Source: an uncultured Porphyromonas sp. | GTDB taxonomy: Bacteria; Bacteroidota; Bacteroidia; Bacteroidales; Porphyromonadaceae | Direction: 5' to 3' | DNA: 7,525 bases | Assembly (NCBI GenBank): GCA_945965245.1 | Contig: CAMFNC010000160.1 | Location: 1-7,525 of the forward strand | Shown: positions 1 to 5,983 of the stretch, piece by piece | Layout of the letters: each line of letters opens with the position of its first letter | Numbering within the stretch: position 1 is the first letter of the stretch | Notes under the pieces: model-generated | Told to the model about the DNA's origin: nothing | The model's input: the letters and a program-made list of their open reading frames with translations, nothing else | Databases searched by the model: none | Program-made: the position numbers and the translations under genes

Positions 1-205
1 CTGCCAGAATATGCACCGCATCGCCCGGAACATAAGCCGAGGCATCGCTCACACGCACTTCGATGATTCTATCCTTACAGTCGGCACTGGAGCAAAAGCC
101 TGCGGCGTGGCAGCCGGAGCAGGCACTCCGCTGCTCCACAAGCACACGGACTATACCATCGGACACGTGTTTGACCACGCCGTTATTTTGAATTTCTTGC
201 TTCAT
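1..205 (-). CDS. rseC: RseC/MucC-family (SoxR-reducing system) protein, N-terminal part, cut by the window edge
   Basis: Sixty-eight codons are visible, starting MKQEIQNNGVVKHVSDGIV; the rest lies beyond the left edge. The key feature is a cysteine cluster C29-x2-C32-x5-C38-x4-C43 (CSGC...C...C), followed by a hydrophilic beta-strand stretch ending ...YVPGDAVHIL. This is the N-terminal signature of RseC/MucC proteins, membrane proteins whose cytoplasmic head carries clustered cysteines. In Bacteroidota the family usually sits just upstream of the rnf genes for a Na+/H+-translocating ferredoxin:NAD oxidoreductase, so an rnf operon to the left is expected but not seen. I chose the ATG at 205 because homologues begin with this M-x3-I pattern; an in-frame ATG at 226 would add seven residues (MRLHNKR). 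The membrane segments would be in the missing part. The family call is fairly sure; the exact role in this organism is inferred. Confidence 0.83.
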   Translation of the reverse strand, partial: MKQEIQNNGVVKHVSDGIVRVLVEQRSACSGCHAAGFCSSADCKDRIIEVRVSDASAYVPGDAVHILA

Positions 206-534
206 CCGTTTGTTATGCAAACGCATCTATAGAATTGTGACTTGCAGCCCATGGTACCAACCCCGGTTAGACCATCTAATAAGTGATTTTATCGATATTA
301 ATACTAAGGCGAATAACAAGTTTAGCTTTAATTGATTACAAAAGTACATAATTATTTGCTAACTGCACAATACAAAACAGACTGTGCGCATCTCTCCTTC
401 CGGTACAAAAAATAGAACGGGGAGGAAGAAATTACAAATTTCATATTCTTCATCCACGTTTTGTTTCAAATAGTCAATTTAAAAGAAGTTCCAATACTTA
501 AAAATATTATTTTGGATTTCTAAATCTGCTACTG
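206..534. other. 329-base intergenic region between rseC and the DUF4954 gene
   Basis: There is no convincing gene on either strand. It is AT-rich apart from a GC-richer island at about 244-273, which lies in the rseC leader and contains the overlapping short palindromes TGGTACCA and CCATGG. The rseC promoter lies at 339-370. A 15-base inverted repeat, GAAATT-ACA-AATTTC, is at 428-442. No good intrinsic terminator follows the DUF4954 stop codon; the small hairpins near 500-525 have only 4-5 base pairs. Confidence 0.6.
339..370 (-). promoter_or_regulatory. Bacteroidota-type promoter of the rseC gene
   Basis: Read on the minus strand, TACTTTTG (346 to 339) is a perfect match to the Bacteroidota -7 box TAnnTTTG. 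A TTG (370 to 368) lies 21 bases upstream as the -33 element. Transcription would begin near 332, giving a leader of about 127 bases before the ATG at 205. This means rseC need not depend on the DUF4954 gene upstream. Confidence 0.55.
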
Positions 535-2559
535 CTAAGCCAGCCTTGCAAGCATTTCATCTCCCAATCGGCTCTTGACTTCGATATGCGTGAGCACATC
601 TTTTACAAAGGGATTAGAGTCGAAACTGCCGCGCACCAGCTCAAAATCGGCGGTTCGCTCGTCTCCTGCCACATCAATACCAAAGCCCACCTGGGAATTC
701 ATGGTAAACTCCTTGCGGGCATCTTCGTAGAGCATCTTATCCAGTTTGATCACGCTGTCTTTCCACAACAAAATTAGCTCTGTCACCTTAGCTCGTGTCA
801 GTTCTTCCGGCTTGAGGTGGTGCCACTTGAGTAAGAGGTCGTATGCCCATGCCCACTCCCAATCATAATAATGGCTATGCTGCTGTGCCACACGCTCATT
901 GACCATTTCCAAAGAGGTCACACGCCCCTCTTTCACATCGTCAATCAGTTGGTCCACTTGGCTGCGGGGGGCCAGCATACCGCAGATATCCAACCAGTCA
1001 CCCTGCCCCACAGCACCGACAGCCGGACGCAGACATGCTATCACCTCTTCATCGGTGCGACACGGACAATCCTCTAGACGCTTGATAATACTATTGCCCA
1101 AAAATTTATTGATGCCCATCTTATAGAAGTTTATCCCCTTGCGGGCGGAACCTCCGCGAATGCGCATATTGTGGTATACATATTCCTGTTCGGTATCGCT
1201 GTCTAGTAATTTCACCAGATCGACCAATAGATTATGTCCGGTCACCATCTTGCCCACGGTATATGGGCTTAACAGATTGAAGTTGATATTGTCACTCTTA
1301 AGACTGTCTTTGCGCACATCGCGCTTCGGCCATTTACGAGCATCGCGGATAGTGCCCACACTGCGCAGGTTCACACCCGGCACCAGATAAGTTTGGTTGT
1401 TGTCTTCTATCAAATACGAAAAAGGAAAATCCGATGAATCCACATGGTGTACATGACGTCCCATGACTAAAGAGAATGCGCCGATGCGTGAAGGCCATAG
1501 AATGTAACTATCGCTGGTGGTTTTGGAGCCGCGCTCTACCACCCCTTGGTGGATGGGTCCCAATTTATAGAGGTGATTGCTTTGGTTTGAGCCGCTACCG
1601 GCATTCAGGAACGAATAATATCCGGCAATAAGCAGGCTGCTCTTGTGCATTGTAACGGTGTATGGACCGGCAAAGACAGCACAAGCCTCACCGTTTTCGG
1701 CCTGACAATTGGCAAAGAAAAGCGAATCGTGAGCTGAAAAAAGATGACTCAAGTGTGTGCCTTGCCCCACATAACAATTACTGAGCGTGCAGCCATCCAA
1801 AATGGAGGAGCCACTGGCACAAATAAAATTTTTGGCTATCACATTGTGTCCCACGCATACAGGAGCTGCTTCATTGCTGTTGAGTGTTCCATTTTCCATA
1901 CGCGCTGCGCCATGAATATGCGCCATGGCTCCAATATACAGATTAATAATGGTACCGCAATCCTTGATTATGGCACCACATCCCACATAACCAGTTTCAC
2001 TGCTTACTGATTCGGCATATCGATTCGACATTTCAAACAGAGCGTTTACTAATGCCTCATCGTGTCGATAAAAAGCCATCACATATGCTGTTTGAGATGT
2101 AATGATATTAGACAGTACCACTTCGCGTCCACCCGTTTCGTTCAGTACGGACACACGCACGCCGTTTCCAAAGCTGGTTTTACCCCGTACGCTCATCATA
2201 TCCACATTCAGAATCTGTGCATTGTCATCTATCACGTAGTTGGTAATATAACGATGCACGCGACTGATAACCACGTCGTCGCCAATAATACAATTATGCA
2301 AGAAACAATGATCCAACCCACTATGCAGCATCACGCCGTCTTTGGTTGCATATGACTTATTCATAGAGCCGATGCGTATTTTGCCGGAAAAAGTCACTTG
2401 ATGGCAGCGATGGGCATTAAAGCCCTCGGCTACCTCTATCAGCGACCAATCATCGGCCACACATAGGTTTTCTCTCAAAATCCGATGTTCTTCATCGGTA
2501 AGCGGTCGATAGACAATGCTTTCGGCACGCCTCAATTTAGTCTGAAAAAAATCTTTCAT
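535..2559 (-). CDS. DUF4954 family protein with a beta-helix (hexapeptide-repeat-like) core
   Basis: This 674-residue protein has the usual length and start of the Bacteroidota DUF4954 family (roughly 650-670 residues). Residues 57-150 (FSGKIRIG..., NYVIDDNAQI, FGNGVRVSVLNETGGREV) and 190-400 (YVGCGAIIKDC, YIGAMAHIHGAA, VCVGHNVIAKNFI, SILDGCTLSNCYVGQG) read as short turns with small, hydrophobic and Gly/Asn/Asp positions about every six residues, as in left-handed beta-helix acyltransferases and sugar nucleotidyltransferases. The most family-like stretch is about residues 318-385 (GSGSNQSNHLYKLGPIHQG, then a His-rich GRHVHHVD). The C-terminal 250 residues look mostly alpha-helical, with KMVTGHNLLVDL near 437-448. 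There is no signal peptide, so it is probably cytoplasmic. No substrate is known; acyl or sugar-phosphate transfer is only inference. Domain assignment is sure, function is not. It stands alone, with intergenic gaps of 199 bases upstream and 329 downstream. Confidence 0.9.
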   Translation of the reverse strand: MKDFFQTKLRRAESIVYRPLTDEEHRILRENLCVADDWSLIEVAEGFNAHRCHQVTFSGKIRIGSMNKSYATKDGVMLHSGLDHCFLHNCIIGDDVVISRVHRYITNYVIDDNAQILNVDMMSVRGKTSFGNGVRVSVLNETGGREVVLSNIITSQTAYVMAFYRHDEALVNALFEMSNRYAESVSSETGYVGCGAIIKDCGTIINLYIGAMAHIHGAARMENGTLNSNEAAPVCVGHNVIAKNFICASGSSILDGCTLSNCYVGQGTHLSHLFSAHDSLFFANCQAENGEACAVFAGPYTVTMHKSSLLIAGYYSFLNAGSGSNQSNHLYKLGPIHQGVVERGSKTTSDSYILWPSRIGAFSLVMGRHVHHVDSSDFPFSYLIEDNNQTYLVPGVNLRSVGTIRDARKWPKRDVRKDSLKSDNINFNLLSPYTVGKMVTGHNLLVDLVKLLDSDTEQEYVYHNMRIRGGSARKGINFYKMGINKFLGNSIIKRLEDCPCRTDEEVIACLRPAVGAVGQGDWLDICGMLAPRSQVDQLIDDVKEGRVTSLEMVNERVAQQHSHYYDWEWAWAYDLLLKWHHLKPEELTRAKVTELILLWKDSVIKLDKMLYEDARKEFTMNSQVGFGIDVAGDERTADFELVRGSFDSNPFVKDVLTHIEVKSRLGDEMLARLA

Positions 2560-2695
2560 CTAATTACTGATACATTAAAAATATATAAATGGATAAACCG
2601 TCTATTCATTTTTCACTTTTCGATAAAAGTAAAAAAACATTTATCATCAAGCAGTTTATCACAATTAAACGGCGTAAATATACACTTTTTTACAG

Positions 2696-2728
2696 AAAAA
2701 GGCCACCTCACTTTTGTGAAGCGACCTT
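2696..2728 (-). terminator. Intrinsic terminator after the DUF4332 gene
   Basis: On the minus strand a 13-base-pair stem (AAGGTCGCTTCAC with GTGAGGTGGCCTT, all paired, three of them G-U) closes an AAAA loop and runs into a T tract (2696-2700). The G-U pairs become A-C mismatches on the plus strand, so the signal is directional. It lies about 30 bases after the DUF4332 stop codon and should insulate the DUF4954 gene from upstream transcription. Confidence 0.88.
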
Positions 2729-2758
2729 ATGTTCATTGGTGTGAAAACGATTATGGGA

Positions 2759-3169
2759 TTAGTATTCCATCACGCGCGGAAGTTGTTTGGCTTCTGCCAC
2801 CCATTTTTCCACCATCTTGAGTGTGGGAGTGCGGCGAACGAGCTTTTTTGCCGCATTGATTTCCTCCATTTTCTTGACCAGATTGTCCGGTTTGCGTGTG
2901 GACAATTCCACCACAGTATCCACACCCGATGCTTCCAGCAATTCGGCATACAGACCGCCCACACCATTAATGCGGAAAAGATCCACCATGTTCCCAAATT
3001 CCAATATCCGCTTGGCATCGATGCCGGACTCTTCGGCCAATTTCTTACGGGATGCCTTGGTAGCGCAGGCCGCCAAGAGTTGAATGGTATTCATGATACC
3101 CACGGCATTCAATTTGGCTGCGAAAACGGGGCCGATACCCTCCACGTCTATTACTTTGTACTTTGCCAT
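2759..3169 (-). CDS. DUF4332 domain protein with two helix-hairpin-helix motifs
   Basis: At 136 residues this matches the common length of small Bacteroidales DUF4332 proteins and reads like them throughout. Two helix-hairpin-helix-type segments are visible: residues 7-31 (DVEGIGPVFAAKL, hairpin GIGP at 11-14) and residues 65-89 (RINGVGGLYAELLEASGV, hairpin GVGG at 69-72). A basic linker (SRKKLAEESGI) separates them, and a Lys/Glu-rich helical tail ends in LPRVMEY. HhH pairs of this kind often bind DNA backbone non-specifically, and related folds occur in topoisomerase and RNA polymerase alpha C-terminal regions. DNA binding is therefore plausible but not shown, and no catalytic residue is apparent. 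The start at 3169 (MAKYKVID) matches homologues. It has its own likely promoter and a strong terminator, so it may be monocistronic, although ogt upstream has no clear terminator and could read through. Confidence 0.9.
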   Translation of the reverse strand: MAKYKVIDVEGIGPVFAAKLNAVGIMNTIQLLAACATKASRKKLAEESGIDAKRILEFGNMVDLFRINGVGGLYAELLEASGVDTVVELSTRKPDNLVKKMEEINAAKKLVRRTPTLKMVEKWVAEAKQLPRVMEY

Positions 3170-3215
3170 AATGATTAAATGTTTTTCTAACAGATTAAAA
3201 ATACAATAGCTTTCC

Positions 3216-3246
3216 GAAAAATAATTATAATATTTGAGATAAACAA
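3216..3246 (-). promoter_or_regulatory. Possible promoter of the DUF4332 gene
   Basis: On the minus strand TATTTTTC (3223 to 3216) matches TAnnTTTG except for the last base. TTG (3246 to 3244) lies 20 bases upstream. The predicted start near 3209 gives a leader of about 40 bases. The AT-rich setting makes chance matches likely, so this is tentative. Confidence 0.35.
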
Positions 3247-3312
3247 CAATCCCACAAATACTTGCAGCATATTATATTCTTTTTTTCGGACGGCAATAAA
3301 ACAGAGGTCTTT

Positions 3313-3864
3313 TCAGAGGATATGCAGAGCCGGACGAAGTCGGGCTTCAGAGGCCAGCATATTCTTTTTTAGTGTTGCTCCCCAGTGGTACTGACCGGTG
3401 TCACCGGAAGATCGGATGATGCGGTGACAGGGTATGACAATGGATATCGGATTCTGTGCCACGGCGTGTGCCACGGCGCGAACAGCACGCCGTTTGCCCA
3501 TGCGGGCAGCCAAATCGGCATAACTGATGGGGACGCCGCAGGCAACAGATGCCAAGGTACGCCATACTACAATCATCCATTCGGTACCGATGAGATGGAG
3601 CGGCTCCGGATAGTCGGGTAGAGGTTGCATATATGCCTCCAATATGCGGCGTGCCCGCGTATCATTGCGCTGCAAATGCATGCAATCTTCGGGCCGGAAG
3701 TCTTCGGCACCCTGCACCATGCCGATATAAATCACTCCTTGGGTGCTGAAGAGAACCAGCACTTCGGCTTCTGACGTGGTTACCACGCCATACGTAACGG
3801 CATGTTGCATCCAAGCCTGTTTTCTATTTCCCGTTATCACGGTTTCGATAATCTGCAATTCCAT
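3313..3864 (-). CDS. ogt: Methylated-DNA--[protein]-cysteine S-methyltransferase (Ogt type)
   Basis: This suicide repair enzyme moves the alkyl group from O6-alkylguanine (and usually O4-alkylthymine) in DNA onto its own cysteine. The 183 residues hold an N-terminal alpha/beta domain (about 22-90) and the C-terminal alkyltransferase domain (about 92-175). The acceptor is C146 in PCHR (145-148). Relative to human MGMT every key residue is shifted by exactly one: Y115, the arginine finger R129 in RAVRA, N138, C146, H147, Y159 and E173, with the Cys-to-Glu spacing of 27 conserved. All active-site residues are present, so it should work. The segment before the recognition helix is slightly unusual (GTEWMIVVW where GTxFQxxVW is common). 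There is no AraC-type or Ada zinc domain, so it is a plain Ogt rather than full-length Ada. It starts 10 bases after the lamin-tail gene stops, which suggests one transcript. No damage-responsive operator was recognised. Confidence 0.94.
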   Translation of the reverse strand: MELQIIETVITGNRKQAWMQHAVTYGVVTTSEAEVLVLFSTQGVIYIGMVQGAEDFRPEDCMHLQRNDTRARRILEAYMQPLPDYPEPLHLIGTEWMIVVWRTLASVACGVPISYADLAARMGKRRAVRAVAHAVAQNPISIVIPCHRIIRSSGDTGQYHWGATLKKNMLASEARLRPALHIL

Positions 3865-3874
3865 AGTCTTATTA

Positions 3875-4786
3875 TCAGGTTGTTAAAAGAAAATACCGCG
3901 ATTGTTGTTTCTCGCCGGACGGTTGCGCCGTGACCGTTACGATATAACGCCCGCCGGGCGGCAATTGCATCATTTGACCGAGCGAACGACCCCGTCCGCC
4001 TGCGAATGCCCGACACCAAGCCACTGTGCCTACACCATCGAAAGAGCATAAGCAAAAGCCCTCTAAGGTATATACAGAGGTACTGCATTCAAAGACTTTG
4101 TTACTCCGGGTCAGTTCCAAGATATGTGCGGCTATTGCCACGGGCGAGAGCGTTCTGCGGCTTACCTTGCCCCATGCGGTGTCTTCGGCAGTGGTGGTGG
4201 AAGTGTTTCCTATGCGTGAATTGGGCAGTGCCGGGGTAGCGTAACCGGCTTCGGGCAGTGCCGATACCCAACGAACCGATTCGGAAGTCGGGCTTTCCAC
4301 ATCAGTTCGTTCCAGCGATACCCCTCGGCGGCTCTTCAGCCCTTTGTCGAAAAGAGCCAAATCGTATGTAACCTCATCCACCACATTTTTGTCCATGATG
4401 TAAATCAAGCGCAGGGTAAAGCCTTTATTGGGTAGACGAGGCAAATCGGTCACCTGCGCAATCTGTGCAATGGGGGCTTGCGGATAAAAAGAAGTGATAC
4501 CATCGGCACGCTCCGTAAGCAACCAATATGTTTTAGGTGGAATGCTGCCGGCTTCGCTAAGAGTATATAGATTTCCGGTATGGCCGATAGCAGATACCAA
4601 TGCTACAGCATAGGCAGATAAATCGATGCTTTGGTCTGCGGGGTTGTAAAGCTCAATGTATTCCGCAGCATCGGGATACGGATTGGCCATCAGCTCGCTG
4701 ACGATAGGATGTAGTGTCTGTGCCATACCGGGTAATAAACCGCCGGCAATCAGACCTATCAGAGAGAAAAAAACGTGATGCCTCAT
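3875..4786 (-). CDS. Secreted lamin-tail-domain (LTD) protein
   Basis: The 303-residue product begins with a signal peptide (MRHHVFFSLIGLIAGGLLPGMAQT; hydrophobic core 5-19, likely cleavage near 22-24). Residues about 27-190 form a lamin-tail domain, an immunoglobulin-like beta sandwich. Its typical marks are VSELMANPYPDAAEYIELYNP at the start, IDLSAYAV, the strand IPPKTYWLL, LPNKGFTLRL, the DEVTYD strand, and the closing SLERTD...W...ATPALPNS pattern. A C-terminal beta-rich part (about 213-303: VYTLEGF, W257, PPGGRYIVTVTA) resembles the FlgD-like or secretion-tail Ig domains found after LTDs in Bacteroidota, but I cannot call a type IX sorting signal. Such proteins are exported and probably act in surface adhesion or as cell-envelope scaffolds; no enzyme site is seen. 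The start codon lies only 6 bases after the T tract of the upstream terminator, leaving little room for an independent promoter. ogt follows after 10 bases. Confidence 0.87.
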   Translation of the reverse strand: MRHHVFFSLIGLIAGGLLPGMAQTLHPIVSELMANPYPDAAEYIELYNPADQSIDLSAYAVALVSAIGHTGNLYTLSEAGSIPPKTYWLLTERADGITSFYPQAPIAQIAQVTDLPRLPNKGFTLRLIYIMDKNVVDEVTYDLALFDKGLKSRRGVSLERTDVESPTSESVRWVSALPEAGYATPALPNSRIGNTSTTTAEDTAWGKVSRRTLSPVAIAAHILELTRSNKVFECSTSVYTLEGFCLCSFDGVGTVAWCRAFAGGRGRSLGQMMQLPPGGRYIVTVTAQPSGEKQQSRYFLLTT

Positions 4787-4792
4787 GAGGGT

Positions 4793-4840
4793 AAAAACAA
4801 AAAGCGGATATCCAACACCGAAAGTACTAAATATCCGCTT
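4793..4840 (-). terminator. Intrinsic terminator after ddh
   Basis: On the minus strand AAGCGGATAT (4840 to 4831) pairs perfectly with ATATCCGCTT (4811 to 4802) around a 19-base loop. The stem is followed by TTTTTGTTTTT (4803 to 4793). It lies 26 bases after the ddh stop codon and ends 6 bases before the start codon of the lamin-tail gene. The plus strand has no T run, so the direction is clear. Confidence 0.85.
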
Positions 4841-4848
4841 GATAAGAA
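4819..4848 (-). promoter_or_regulatory. Weak promoter candidate inside the ddh terminator loop
   Basis: On the minus strand TACTTTCG (4826 to 4819), one mismatch from TAnnTTTG, sits in the terminator loop. TTC (4848 to 4846), one mismatch from TTG, lies 19 bases upstream. Transcription would start near 4812 and give the lamin-tail gene a leader of about 25 bases. It is the only arrangement I can see that would give this gene its own promoter. Confidence 0.25.
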
Positions 4849-4866
4849 GGCTATGCTCCTATGGCA

Positions 4867-5772
4867 TCAGCAAAACTTGCGAATCCATTGTTCACGCTCG
4901 CCCGGCAGCAGGTCGATAACGGGAATTTCGGGCAGAGTATAAGCTCCGGGACTCTGGCGCATGGCTGCACGTGCGGCACATACCAAAATCTGTCCCGTCA
5001 GGGCGGGATTATTGATGGTCATATTAAATTCCACAATCTGATTATGGGTGATACCCGAAACCCCTTTGCGAATCATATGTACCCCATGTCCCATGTCGAT
5101 GAGTCTGTCCACGTCGTCCACGATGGTAACGTGCGTTTCATCATGTCTGAAGTAATCATCCTCCTTGATGGCCTTGATAACCTGTTCTGCTTCGTAACCC
5201 TTTTCCAACTCCACATATACCATGCGGCGGTGAATACCCGTGCCCAATGGGATGGTCATGGATAGAGCGCCACGCACACCGCGGATGGCTTTCACGGCCA
5301 CTGTGTGCCCCATGCTCATGCCGGGGCCGAAGTCTGTGTAGGTCAGCCCTTTGGGCACAATGGCTTCCATCAGCATACGCACCACGGAGTCGCTGCCAGG
5401 GTCCCATCCGGAGCTGACAACTGCTACGGTGTCATGCTCTTGTGCCACGGTTTGGAGGCGGCTGCGCAGCCCCACAATATCTTTGTGAATATCGAAACTA
5501 TCCACCGTGCTGATTCCGGCACTGAGGAGTGGTATGGCAAATTCCTCCACCAGACGGGTGGGTGTGCAGAGCAGAGCCACGTCCACATGACCCAGTTCTT
5601 TGATCTCTGTAACCACGGGGATATTGCCCAGCTCGAGGGCTTCTTTAGATACTTGCCGACGCACCACGCCGGCGATTTCGAAATCTTCGGCTGCGCTTAA
5701 TGCTTGGAGCGCATAGCGACCCACGTTGCCGTATCCCACTACGGCGGCGCGAATCTTGTTTTGATTGTTCAT
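4867..5772 (-). CDS. ddh: meso-Diaminopimelate D-dehydrogenase (EC 1.4.1.16)
   Basis: The enzyme converts L-2,3,4,5-tetrahydrodipicolinate, ammonia and NADPH to meso-diaminopimelate in one step, replacing the longer succinylase or acetylase branch. It supplies DAP for peptidoglycan and lysine in the cytoplasm, usually as a dimer. Taking the ATG at 5772 gives 301 residues, the normal length. The Rossmann motif GYGNVG is at 13-18 and the NADPH-phosphate pair RR at 38-39. CTPTR is at 69-73, VDSFDIH at 90-96, SGWDPG at 121-126 (substrate-site Trp and Asp), GMSMGHT at 151-157, GTGIHRRMVYVEL at 177-189 and INNPALTG at 253-260. Nothing essential is missing. An in-frame ATG at 5808 would add 12 residues (MYARRLFLLNVY), but it is unlike homologues and would leave only about 8 bases of leader from the predicted transcription start near 5817. 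The upstream palindrome array may control expression, and an intrinsic terminator follows. Confidence 0.95.
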   Translation of the reverse strand: MNNQNKIRAAVVGYGNVGRYALQALSAAEDFEIAGVVRRQVSKEALELGNIPVVTEIKELGHVDVALLCTPTRLVEEFAIPLLSAGISTVDSFDIHKDIVGLRSRLQTVAQEHDTVAVVSSGWDPGSDSVVRMLMEAIVPKGLTYTDFGPGMSMGHTVAVKAIRGVRGALSMTIPLGTGIHRRMVYVELEKGYEAEQVIKAIKEDDYFRHDETHVTIVDDVDRLIDMGHGVHMIRKGVSGITHNQIVEFNMTINNPALTGQILVCAARAAMRQSPGAYTLPEIPVIDLLPGEREQWIRKFC

Positions 5773-5813
5773 ATATACGTTCAATAAAAATAGTCTTCGG
5801 GCATACATTACCC

Positions 5814-5825
5814 TTTATGCAAACA
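5814..5825. promoter_or_regulatory. Degenerate copy of the TTTATGCATAAA site at the predicted ddh transcription start
   Basis: TTTATGCAAACA keeps the left eight bases of the array consensus but not the right half. It starts 46 bases from the first full site (two array periods would be 44) and overlaps the predicted ddh start region and the edge of its -7 box. This could be a weak extra site or chance. Confidence 0.25.
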
Positions 5826-5831
5826 AAGTTA
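5824..5831 (-). promoter_or_regulatory. -7 box of the ddh promoter
   Basis: TAACTTTG (5831 to 5824 on the minus strand) matches TAnnTTTG perfectly. The predicted start is near 5817, giving a leader of about 45 bases before the ATG at 5772. No TTG lies 19-21 bases upstream (the bases there read CGATA on the minus strand). The promoter is therefore strong at -7 and weak at -33, as is common for activator-dependent promoters. Confidence 0.5.
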
Positions 5832-5859
5832 AAAAAAGAAGTGAGAGTCCTATCGAAAT

Positions 5860-5937
5860 TTTATACATAAAATGAATTTAATTTATGCACAAATTGCATG
5901 CGTTTTATGCATAAAATGAAATCGATTTATGCATAAA
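5860..5937. repeat. Four phased 12-bp palindromes, period exactly 22 bp (operator-like array)
   Basis: The sites are TTTATACATAAA (5860-5871), TTTATGCACAAA (5882-5893), TTTATGCATAAA (5904-5915) and TTTATGCATAAA (5926-5937). Each start is exactly 22 bp from the next, with 10-base spacers. Spacers 1 and 3 are alike (atgaatttaa, atgaaatcga), while spacer 2 differs and contains GCATGC, so the array may have arisen by duplicating a 44-bp two-site unit. Two helical turns between sites puts all of them on one DNA face. Centres fall at about -49, -71, -93 and -115 from the predicted ddh start, and the array also lies upstream of the divergent lipoprotein promoter. An oligomeric regulator is likely; its identity is unknown. 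Confidence 0.8.
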
Positions 5938-5939
5938 AA

Positions 5940-5965
5940 TTTCAGCCCCCTCCGACAAGCTGAAA
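5940..5965. repeat. 7-bp inverted repeat next to the palindrome array
   Basis: TTTCAGC (5940-5946) and GCTGAAA (5959-5965) form a perfect inverted repeat around 13 bases, directly beside the last array site. Read on the minus strand it would be a short hairpin followed by TTTTTA, a weak terminator-like signal pointing toward ddh. No minus-strand gene lies upstream to be terminated, so a second operator is equally possible. Confidence 0.35.
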
Positions 5966-5983
5966 ATCACAACTCTTTACGGC

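Noticed and set aside
11..232. A 73-codon plus-strand frame at the left edge
   Set aside because: It is antisense to the RseC-like cysteine cluster, which is the recognisable coding frame.
390..430. Imperfect hairpin CTTCC...GGAAG after the DUF4954 gene
   Set aside because: Only five pairs form, the loop is long, and the signal lies more than 100 bases past the stop codon.
428..442. Inverted repeat GAAATT-ACA-AATTTC
   Set aside because: A single short AT-rich palindrome with no T tract in the right direction and no second copy; too weak to call an operator or terminator.
2624..2650. Promoter for the DUF4954 gene (TACTTTTA with TTG upstream)
   Set aside because: The spacing is only 16 bases and the -7 box has a mismatch. 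It also lies in a small palindrome (ACTTTT-CGAT-AAAAGT, 2615-2630) in very AT-rich DNA, where such matches are expected by chance.
2729..3178. A 149-codon plus-strand frame opposite the DUF4332 gene
   Set aside because: Low-complexity mirror frame rich in His, Phe and Cys; the minus-strand DUF4332 protein is clearly the real gene.
3213..3290. 9-base inverted repeat TCCGAAAAA ... TTTTTCGGA between ogt and the DUF4332 gene
   Set aside because: The arms are about 60 bases apart and largely A/T runs; no plausible hairpin terminator for ogt.
5773..5808. Longer ddh start at 5808 adding 12 residues
   Set aside because: The extra residues do not resemble homologues and would leave almost no leader after the predicted transcription start near 5817.
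5860..5937. CRISPR array or plasmid iterons
   Set aside because: Spacers are only 10 bases and similar to each other, repeats are 12 bases and palindromic, and no cas or rep gene is near; a regulator array fits better.
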